In this document: positions 1 to 7,926 of the stretch, in pieces
Layout of the letters: each line of letters starts with the position of its first letter
Position numbering within the stretch: position 1 is the stretch's first letter
Source of the DNA: Rhizophlyctis rosea
Lineage: Eukaryota > Chytridiomycota > Chytridiomycetes > Rhizophlyctidales > Rhizophlyctidaceae
DNA: 38,996 nt
Direction of reading: 5' to 3'
Assembly (NCBI GenBank): GCA_027596075.1
Contig: JADGJC010000335.1
Span: 2,379 to 41,374 of the forward strand
Made by a program: the position numbers and the translations under genes
Notes under the pieces: generated by a model
What the model was told of the DNA's origin: nothing
Database searches by the model: none
The model's input: the letters and a program-made list of their open reading frames with translations, nothing else

Positions 1-480
1 GCGGCGGCTGGGGCGACGGGGGCGGCGGGGGGGTTTTTTTTGTTTCTTGTGGGGTGGGGGCGGTATTGGGGTGGGTATTGATGGGTTGTTGATGGGATGG
101 GGGTGGGGGGGTTGGGTGAGTGGTAGGAGGGATGGGTGGGGTTAAATGAGTGTTGGTGGGGGAAGGGGATGGAGATGGGTTTGTACATAGTTGAGTCGTT
201 TGGTCGTGTGGGAGGGGCACCGTTTATCTATGGTGTTTGCATTTTGTGGATTGGGGGTCTGTGACCAAGCATTGTATCTAATACCATCATGTGTTTGTTG
301 CGCATTCCATATGTGGAGTTTTGTTGGGCTTGTGAGCTTGGGGATCGTCCGGAATCTGAACGTTTGTGTTTGGCACCCCATCATGGATATGACGATTCCA
401 CGATGGATTGATTTCGAGCGGTCTTGCCGGAGGGAAGGTTGCAATTTGCCCAAAGGCAGTTCTTCGGTGCCCGATAACAG
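1..480. other. G/T-skewed intergenic sequence at window edge
   Basis: The first ~150 bases are extremely G-rich on this strand, with many runs of 4-8 G, an 8-T run near base 34 and almost no C after base 30. This could form G-quadruplexes. The rest up to base 480 is ordinary unique-looking sequence. Short open frames exist on both strands but none shows a recognisable domain or splice structure. Confidence 0.5.
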
Positions 481-519
481 GTGAGAAGGGAGCGGGAGCA
501 AGAACTTGGCAAACAGTAC

Positions 520-738
520 GGCTCCTCAAACCTGTCCTGCAGCTTGCTGTTGGTGGATGACGGACGAAAATCTACCGTATGCTCGAAAATTTTTGCTGTT
601 TCTTGTTTTGGGCAAAGTTGCCAGAAATGGTGTTGGTCGGCATCCAGCACTGCTGGTTGCTGTTGCTGGATGCCGGACGTGGCTCGGCTAGCCAATCAGA
701 TGCTGCCCAGCAACCTTGCCGGACAGGTTTGAGGAGCC
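520..738. mobile_element. Small terminal-inverted-repeat (MITE-like) element
   Basis: Bases 520-537 (GGCTCCTCAAACCTGTCC) are repeated exactly in inverted orientation at 721-738. The similarity continues inward for about 12 more bases with a few mismatches, giving ~30-bp terminal inverted repeats. The interior holds a further 9-bp hairpin (641-649 with 664-672). The element is ~219 bp and has no coding capacity. Both sides carry a CAGT-like flank (514-517 and 740-743), a possible 4-bp target duplication separated from the repeats by one or two bases. I saw no second copy in this window, so 'MITE' is an inference from structure only. The element overlaps the 3' end of the minus-strand F-box/LRR gene and supplies its stop codon. 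Confidence 0.5.
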
Positions 739-2374
739 CCAGTGTGCGACAGCCGGGGAAAATGTCCAATACCTCCAATATCAGTATCTTTCCGACGGTC
801 CTGCTCAAAACTGTTCAACGAGTTTGCATGCAAAACTGCCTTATTTATTACATCTATCCACTCCTCCACCAACTGTTCCATAACGTAATCCCCATTCATT
901 TCTACCTCAGATCCCTCCGGCAGCACCCGACTAACCGATTCCTTCATTCGTTTCTCCCAATCCTCAACCAACCACCTCAAATGGTCTTCACTCTGTCCCA
1001 CTCGCTCATCACCATCCTCCCACAGTTGCTCGCTTGAACTTCTGACAGCTATGAGGAATTTCTTCATGGTTGCCGTTTCCACGTTCCGGTCTCCTAAGAT
1101 ATGCACGCAAGCATCTAGTGCGAAATTGCTAATGCCGGTGATTGATAAGTTTTTCAGCTTTCTGCCTTTGCCCAGAATGCTATCGAAATTTTCGAGACTG
1201 TACTGGACGTCCCGCACTTCAAGGGATTCCAGGTTGGGAATGAATTGGAATACGGGGTCAACGCGAGCGAAATCGATATTTTCGATGGAGAGGCTTTTCA
1301 TCTTTTCGGCGGTTGTTTTCGAAATTGTGCATACCGCGGATGATGAGGTCAGGTAGAGACGTTCCAGTGATGTCGGCCGTGATAAGCCGGAGTCGTCGGC
1401 CCCGGCAATAGAGAGGGTTTTGATTGTTGAGACTGTAATGTCTGGGGTTTTGGTGAAGTTGACGTGTGAGTGCAAGCACTGTAAAGTTGTCAGGTGAGGC
1501 CACGAGTGGGTCAACAGAGGAGCTGGGTTCGCATCCGTGGCATCCAGCCGTATGGTTTTCAGAGGAGCAGTTAGGAGCTTGAGCACGAGCCAGGATGGAA
1601 AACAGGTTGACGAGAGCTGTGTTGATTCCCTCAATATCGGATGGAGCTCGCCCAGATTCCTCTCCGGCCAGATTCAGTTCGGACAACTTCAGTGAGACTG
1701 TAGGCTCAAATCGATTGAAAAGGCCTGTGAGAGATTGGATAATGCGAGTGGTAAATGCTTCGCCATCTACAAATATGGATATGATCTGCGCAGGCTGTAT
1801 CTTGTGCAAAATGTTCTCAAAAATTCTCTGAGGTATCAAGGGGACAGTTTGTTTACGCGTGGGGAACTTTAGTACACGTAGATGGCTTATCCGTCGGGAG
1901 TCTTGAGATAACAGATCATAGCCTTGTTCCTGCAAAGATGAGTAGATGATGGAATAGGAGTCAGTAAGTTTCATCCGAAAAAAGCACAAGGACATGCAAC
2001 GACCTACCCATATTTCTCGTCCCCACCAATCACTTTTTAAGTGATGATAAGGAGGTGTTGGAAGATGACTGTCTATCAGCATCGGCAAATCCAAGGTATT
2101 CCCACCCATCAGTGCGCTGAAGCTGAAAGAACGCCATTCTGCACAGACGGCGCCGATATCCCGGACGTAGCTGCCTCTTTTGTCAACTTTGAGCGCTGGG
2201 TGGACGCCCTGAGATGTTATTTGAGTCATTTCTCAACGCAATGAGGGAATCCCTTCTGAATGAATACCACGGCGGAACAAAGGACCGAGATCCCAACTCA
2301 ACTTACGAGCAGTAATATTGTGAAATCACGTCAAATGGAAGGCGAGGTGGATGAGATACTGTCACCGATGACAT
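696..2374 (-). CDS. F-box/leucine-rich-repeat-like protein (4 exons as modelled)
   Basis: Probable SCF ubiquitin-ligase substrate adaptor. The model is exon 1 2374-2307, exon 2 2176-2008, exon 3 1929-1587 and exon 4 1522-696, giving about 468 residues. The N-terminus reads MSSVTVSHPPRLPFDVISQY and joins to VRDIGAVCAEWRSF, which together resemble an F-box (LP..., then VC.xWR). The remainder has LRR-like leucine spacing (for example LKTIRLDA, LKNLSITGI, LESLEVRD). Intron 2 (2007-1930) has a GTAGGT donor, a TACTGAC branch site and a TTTGCAG acceptor; it is 78 bp and open in frame. Intron 1 (donor GTAAGT at 2306, acceptor AAAAG at 2177) is tentative. The frame change near 1523-1586 is either a 64-bp intron with a weak GTGCTC donor or a real frameshift. 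The last ~15 residues and the stop lie inside the inverted-repeat element at 520-738, so the native C-terminus may have been lost. The assignment rests on motif pattern only. Confidence 0.55.
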
Positions 2375-4062
2375 CTGTATGTGCCGCCGGTTTATATGGA
2401 CAGTGCTATTGTTGAAGAATTTGGGCCAGGGTGACTGCGACGTCAAACGTTTCTCTCCTTTCAGCGTGAATTTCAATAACAATCTATGCGCATCTAAGTA
2501 GATCGCTGCAGTGCGAGCTCTTTGGAAACAGGTGCTAGGGTCCTTGTGGCGCCAGCGACATACCATGGGCTTTGGCCCAGGTTGATTTCCTCCATTTGCC
2601 AGTTCCCAGATACCCATATATAGTGTGATGATTATAACGGCCTAGAAATCTTAAATTCTTGATACCTAACATGGGGATATCTCTTTTGATTTCGAAATCT
2701 TGCTTTTGATGCCATGCTCTGAATGCGTATGTCAAATTGGGAATGCCGTGTTCGCCGTACTTCAGGACTTCACCACTTCCAAACAAGCTGTTCCAGCAGT
2801 CGAGCCCCGGCTCCTGCCATAAAAGTAGGTGTCGTATGAGGACATAAACTGACCTTCGAGCCCCGGACACGGCTCTATCCTTCCCATACATGAAGGCGCT
2901 CAGATTTCATTGCACAGAGATTGGCTATCAGTTTGGGCTGTAAATCTCATTATTTGTCTGAGAAGGGACTGAAATGCACCAATGAATGATGGTCCTGTCA
3001 GCACGTGGTGTCAGGAAGGCATGTAACACAGAAGCATAAAAGGTCGGCCTTCAATCGAGTTGCCCGAAGGTTTCCTCCTCGAAAAACTGCAACGATCTCG
3101 CTGTTCAGACAGGTGGATTGCACAAGGACCCTGGCAAATTGTGGCGGTGCCGTCATGGTGGCTTGTGGCTTGTATGTGGCTCCCGCCGAAGTCACACACA
3201 TTTCGTCACTGACGCGTCAACCAGGAGAGACATCCTGACACTCTCTTTCAATTGGCGACGAAATGCATTCCTGCATGAACTGCAACCCACAGAAATTTGT
3301 AATGCAGTTGTAACAATGATTCCATCATGGTCATGCGGGAATCGCGGTTGTCAACTCCGAGACTGAAAGACCACGATGCATTTTGGCGGGGCTGCGTTTT
3401 TGGTCTTTGTTCCGAGTTGACGGGCGGAGACGGCGGAGGGGGGCATCTATTAACTCTATTACGCAGATGTACGTACGTCAGGCTTCTCCGTAGCTCCGAT
3501 TGCCGCTTTGAGTTTTTACGACATCATGCACAAGTGTGGAATTCTGGAAACAGGAATGCTAGCTTGTTCCATTGGAACCAAAGTCCGTTCAATTCCGACT
3601 CCCGACGTCGGGTTTGGCGGGTATCGCCGCATCTTTGGGAATCGAAACAACAACTGACACAATGAGTTGACTTAGGTCAAAGCCCCCTGTCAAACTTATG
3701 CAGTATGTGACGAGCCCATCAGCACATATCATTTGATTTTGGAGTTTCGTGGACACGGACACGTCCATCCTCCAGCAAAGATCATGCGACCACGAAAGAC
3801 AAGCAACGCGTTGCCATGGAGTAAGATGAAACTCACGTAATGCTGTACATTTGTCAACCACATCATCCCCGAAACCCGCCGATCTTCTTCACGACTTGGA
3901 TCACACTCATCACTGAATCATTGTCAAGACATCAGAAGGCCGAGCCTCACAATGTCAAATGTTCACGTCATTGTAGCTCGACGTGGTTGACCGTTTTATG
4001 CCGTAGTGTAACGTTTGTCAACTTTGATCGGGACATACACTGAAGGAAGCACTACCTAGCTC
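2375..4062. other. Intergenic, no gene recognised
   Basis: About 1.7 kb. The minus strand has an open stretch at 2535-2891, but it has no recognisable domain or splice partner. Several 60-110-codon frames around 3000-3900 on both strands overlap each other and look random. I see no RNA gene or repeat here. The distal part must contain the upstream region of the gene starting at 4221. Confidence 0.4.
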
Positions 4063-4069
4063 TATAAAA
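4063..4069 (+). promoter_or_regulatory. TATA box of the 4221 gene
   Basis: TATAAAA sits about 150 bases upstream of the ATG at 4221. A C/A-rich leader between them is typical of a fungal 5' UTR, and the start context is CAAAATGG. Confidence 0.55.
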
Positions 4070-4220
4070 GCTCGAACCGGCACCTACACCTTCCAAAGCC
4101 TCCAGACAACACCCACATCTTCTATCGTAGCAAGTAGCATCCTCCTCACAGAGACCTCTCGGCAAGCCCAACAAAACAACTTCCCACTTCTTGCACCTTA
4201 CCACAAAAAAACAAATCAAA

Positions 4221-4757
4221 ATGGTCTTCCCCGACGACTCCTACATCAAGCACCACTGGGCCGCCTCCTTCGTGCTCCTCATCTTCTGGGCGCTGGCGCA
4301 CCTCCTCTCCTCCTTCTTCCGCGGCCGCACCACCGTCACCCCCGCCAACAATGCAGGCACTGGACGAAATGGAGTATTTACAAGTGATGCGAAAGCGGAA
4401 AGACATCCGTTTGCGTGGAGGGCTAGGAATGCTGAGCGGACTGCTCAGACTCGTGAGTATTTGGAGTGATCATCGCGCTATCATACGCGCAAACAATGTC
4501 CTAATCATATTTTCTCCTCCTCCTCAGTCTTCCTGATGCTCTTCGCCGCAAACACCATCACCTCCTTCGGTTTCGGCGCCACCCGCGCTACCTCCGCACT
4601 CGCCTGGGTCTTCATGGTCCTCGCCATCCTCCACATCGTCATGGCCGCCTTCACCCGCCACTTTGCTCCCCACATTGGTCTCGGCATCCTCTCCTTCCCC
4701 TTCATCATCGCCCTCTTTGCCTTGGCTTTCCGTGGTGGTGACGACTCTGACGCTTAA
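4221..4757 (+). CDS. Small four-helix membrane protein, possibly MAPEG-like
   Basis: Two exons, 4221-4452 and 4528-4757, give 153 residues. The intron (4453-4527, 75 bp) has a GTGAGT donor and a pyrimidine-rich TCCTCAG acceptor. The splice joins ...RTAQT to LFLMLFAANT. Four hydrophobic segments are visible: about residues 13-33, 78-96, 101-120 and 126-144. The loop before helix 2, WRARNAERTAQTLFLM, recalls the R-x-R-x-A-x-x-N/T-x-x-E segment of MAPEG family proteins (membrane-associated eicosanoid/glutathione metabolism). The length (about 150) also fits that family. The match is weak and by eye, so 'small polytopic membrane protein' is the safe call. The start is chosen because it is the first ATG after the TATA box and has a good context. 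Confidence 0.7.
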
Positions 4758-5226
4758 ATGCGGTATAGCTAGGTTTTAGGGTGCGGAAACTGCTATGAAG
4801 GAACGTCTTTTCTATTTTTGTAAATTTTGGTGCACGGAGGGAACATAGTAGGGGTTCATAGTGAGGGGATGTAGTGGGTTTTGTCTGTGGTCGTGGGTTT
4901 TGTCTGTGGTCGGAACGCTACTAGCTGGTTGTTCCGAATTATAGTATATGGTGTACAGATTTTGCTATGTACAGTTTTATTGGTCTTGTTAATTTTTGTA
5001 ACATGTTTTTGGTTATGGTTCATCGCGACGTTTGGTGCATTCTGCTTGTGGTTTGAAGTGTTTTCTGCATATTGGCAAGCCGGGGAGGTCGTTGTGCAGG
5101 AGATGGCGGATAGTCCCTCTTGACAGAAAAACCTCGCAAGGTACCATACTTTGAGGTGCGGACCGCCAATCCCCCTTTGCAAACTCCGAACAAGTGTAGG
5201 TATGTTCCAGCCATTCCCCGAACTAT
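4758..5226. other. Convergent intergenic region
   Basis: 3' flanks of the plus-strand gene ending at 4757 and the minus-strand gene ending at 5227. It is T-rich on the plus strand and contains a direct repeat of GGTTTTGTCTGTGGTCG at about 4877 and 4895. No gene is recognised. Confidence 0.45.
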
Positions 5227-5685
5227 CTATTTAGACCCATTCCCCATCATATGCGAATAGTGTGACTGCACCAATTTCATGCTCTTTCCCCACCCATCCT
5301 GGCGGTCGAATCTCACTGCGACAGACTGCGCAGTCCACTCCACATCCTCTACCATCCAACCGGCGTCGGTAAGTATTTTGTGAACTTCCTCTTCAAGAAT
5401 GCGGTATTCTGCGCTGCTGAAGTCGTGGCCTTTGTCGGACAGCGTAAAGACGATTTTGTCCACTCTGCAGGTTGGGGAGGTTTTGAGATGTTCATTGAGG
5501 TTTTTGATGACGGAGCATGTGTGGGTCCAGAGACCTTTGGCTTGCTCTTGGCAGAACTCATCGTATTTGATGAGCGTGGGAAGGGTGGGGGTCGGGGCGC
5601 TGTTTGTGGCGGGAGGAATGCTTGTTGTCTGGGCAGTGCTGCAAGCTGCAGACGACAAGATTGCAGTTGGAAATAGAGCGTTCAT
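5227..5685 (-). CDS. Conserved small protein of unknown function (152 aa)
   Basis: A single uninterrupted frame starting MNALFPTAILSSAACSTAQ. It has a Thr/Pro-rich N-terminal segment (about residues 18-38) followed by a more ordered part. Key stretches of the ordered part are KYDEFCQEQAKGLW, DKIVFTLSDKGHDFSSAEY, ILEEEVHKIL and WMVEDVEWTAQSVAVRF. I do not recognise the family. The pattern of a helix, a beta-strand pair and the V.DVEW strand looks like a small alpha/beta domain. The upstream frame is open for another 41 codons, but the ATG at 5685 is the better start because the extension has no counterpart in the second copy. The strongest support for coding is the decayed paralog at 6856-7230, which conserves exactly these blocks. 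Confidence 0.6.
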   Translation of the reverse strand: MNALFPTAILSSAACSTAQTTSIPPATNSAPTPTLPTLIKYDEFCQEQAKGLWTHTCSVIKNLNEHLKTSPTCRVDKIVFTLSDKGHDFSSAEYRILEEEVHKILTDAGWMVEDVEWTAQSVAVRFDRQDGWGKSMKLVQSHYSHMMGNGSK

Positions 5686-6855
5686 ATTAGCCGCGAACAA
5701 TTGAATGGAAGGGATTTCGCATATCAAGGTACTTGCTCTCCAAAGTATGTACCTTTTGATTGGTCTTTCTGTGCTGCGTCTTTCGTATTGATGAAAAGAG
5801 TAGCCCAAGTGTCAGCTGTAGACGATCCCGCTATGGGGCAAAGTGCTGCAAAGCAAGGAACAATTGCTCGCTCATTCAACATTTGCCGGCTGTAGTAAAA
5901 ACATTCAAAAGAACACTTACTGACATAGGACGCCCGATCCGCATATGTTCTGACCGGTCTTAACGGCATGGCCGGCGAATGAAACATGGGAAAAGCGCTG
6001 CCTGGCATCTTGCGGGACTTGCAGAGGACGACGCAACGAGAGCTGTGTACGCGAGAGTACATGTCTTGTCCGCGGAAATGGTAAGGGCGACTTCGATATA
6101 CTGGGAAACTTCAGAATCACGGTGTGGAATGATTCGTGAAAGTAGCCTCCACCTGCAAAGCTAAGTGCAATATATGTACTGCAGCTGGCGGGTGTGACAT
6201 CAGAAGTTTGATATTTGTGTGATCCCGCCAAGGACTAAATGGCATGTTTTCGAATATGCAGACCAGTGCAAGACAAGCTGGTTTCAGTTGGACCGGCTTT
6301 TGGAACCTCCGACGATTGATGGCTGTGGCAACCTGGTCTGCCAACACTCACTGTGATTGCAAGCACAGACAGTCATGCATATTTTGATACTCGGAAAATC
6401 GTGGGCACCAATTCACCATCGTCATCATCACGCTGTGGTTATGTGTGGTGAATTTGAGAAGGAGGTTTGGGTGTCGTTGGCAACTGTGGCAATCCTGGGG
6501 TCGTTTCTGAAATTTTAGATTTGGGCAATGTGAGAATAGTTGATATCACTCGTTTTCAATGCTTTTCATGCGCGCCTGAGAAGTTCAATGACATGCCTAC
6601 AGCGACACGTGTGCTCTGCTATGCTTTGCCCGGTTACGGGGCCAGATGTTGTAAGACATTATTTCCAAGAATGATTATAGGCCCGACTATCCCAAAACAA
6701 AATACTGACTGATTGAATGTACTGCTGTTCAAAGCAATTCTGCAACATGCAAAGAGATATCACCTTGAAATTACAAGGGAACTGTCGTCACCACATTCCC
6801 CGAACCTAATGCAACCGCCCCCGGTGATCGAAGTACCTTTTCCAACTCCGTAGAT
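5686..6855. other. Intergenic, partly duplicated
   Basis: No gene is recognised. Part of this stretch is the upstream flank of the minus-strand gene at 5227-5685 and resembles the upstream flank of its decayed copy: CGATCCGCATATG(T/C)TCTG occurs at about 5935 and again at about 7381. This shows that the duplication extended beyond the coding region. The rest (6000-6850) has only short overlapping frames. Confidence 0.45.
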
Positions 6856-7230
6856 CTAACCCCGCTGCACAGGGCCGCTCGACATCGTCCCCAAGTAGCA
6901 GGATCGCATCTTCTTTGCAGTCCCCTTCATCAACGCATCCATGTCACTCATATACACGATAAGTGACCATTCGGTCCACTCCACATCTCGCACGTCCCAC
7001 CTCGCATCAATAGCAGCTTTTTGAGTAGCTCGCCGACAATGTCGTGCTGCGCACTACTGAACCCGCACCCATTGACGGATGCAAGATCGATGACGAAGCT
7101 GTACCATTCGCAGTAGACGTGTGAGGGTGTACATGCGCTTGGCCTCTTCGTGGCAGACTTCATCGAAGGTTAAAATCTTGGGCGGCAATAATATTTCGTC
7201 GGGTTTGAGTTGGGTATTCTTGCTGTAGGG
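6856..7230 (-). pseudogene. Decayed paralog of the 5227-5685 gene
   Basis: Read across three frames on the minus strand, this interval reproduces the neighbour's blocks in the same order. They are KILTFDEVCHEEAKRMYTLT (compare LIKYDEFCQEQAKGLWTHT), FVIDLASVNGCGFSSAQHDI (compare IVFTLSDKGHDFSSAEYRI) and WDVRDVEWTEWS (compare WMVEDVEWTAQS). Frame changes occur around 7110-7130, with loss of roughly 15 codons relative to the neighbour, and around 7015-7030, near an AAAAA run. An in-frame stop lies just upstream of the first block and there is no good start. It is most simply a degenerate tandem copy. Sequencing error could explain one shift but not the missing segment. Confidence 0.65.
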
Positions 7231-7926
7231 TTAAGAATTTTGCTTGGGAGGACTGACTGAATCCGTTGCCAGGACTGTCATTGAATGTTTCTGAAAGCGG
7301 AAGCGCATGAACAACAGTTGTTTTCATGTCATCGATGTTGCTGGAAGGGCAGCAAAGTACTCATACCACCGTTGCACGCTCGATCCGCATATGCTCTGGC
7401 AAACAATGAGGAAACGGCCGACGAAAGGCCGGGGCTAAGTCATTAGACTTCCTGCCAGCGAGCGCAGAGCAACGAACGACTGCAAGAACGTTTTTGAGGC
7501 GGCGAGTATACGAGTACATTGTTGAATGTCCGGGGGTACCTGGAATGAAGAGTTCAATGGTGATTGAAGAGGACTGTTTGCTCTGTTTGAAAGAAGTGGC
7601 CCTTCTTAGCTATTGTTAGCTCCATTCAGCTCTATACCTTTCCATATGTCCCGATTTGTATCCACCCTTCAACTCCAGAACTGGAGGCCGACTGAAGGTC
7701 CAAGGTGGCTACCAGTTCTTTGTATCCGACCACTTGCTGCTATTGGATCATACCCGTAGGTTTGCGCAAAAGGTGCTCATCTGATCTTGCACTGCAGACA
7801 TACCACCGCCGTCCTACACCTTGACTACCAATTCAAACTTGCCTCACTTCGCTACAATAGTTTCGCCCGTCCTTATCCCCTGCACAGGCAACAACAGCCT
7901 CCGCCCCTTCCCTGACTTTCAACACA
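7231..7926. other. Upstream region of the first F-box/ankyrin gene
   Basis: No gene is recognised. It contains remnants of the duplicated upstream flank (about 7375-7530) and then the promoter/5' UTR of the gene at 7927. The last ~60 bases are C/A-rich, as in other leaders here. A TTGTTAGCT motif at about 7612 recurs upstream of the paralog (about 11457). Confidence 0.45.

Noticed and set aside
2209..2213. CTCAG as acceptor for intron 1 of the F-box/LRR gene
   Set aside because: It looks like a better splice site, but joining exon 1 there puts the rest out of frame with a stop; the weaker AAAAG at 2177 keeps the F-box frame.
2535..2891. 118-codon minus-strand frame upstream of the F-box/LRR gene
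   Set aside because: No join in phase to the F-box exon and no domain; the better first exon is 2374-2307.
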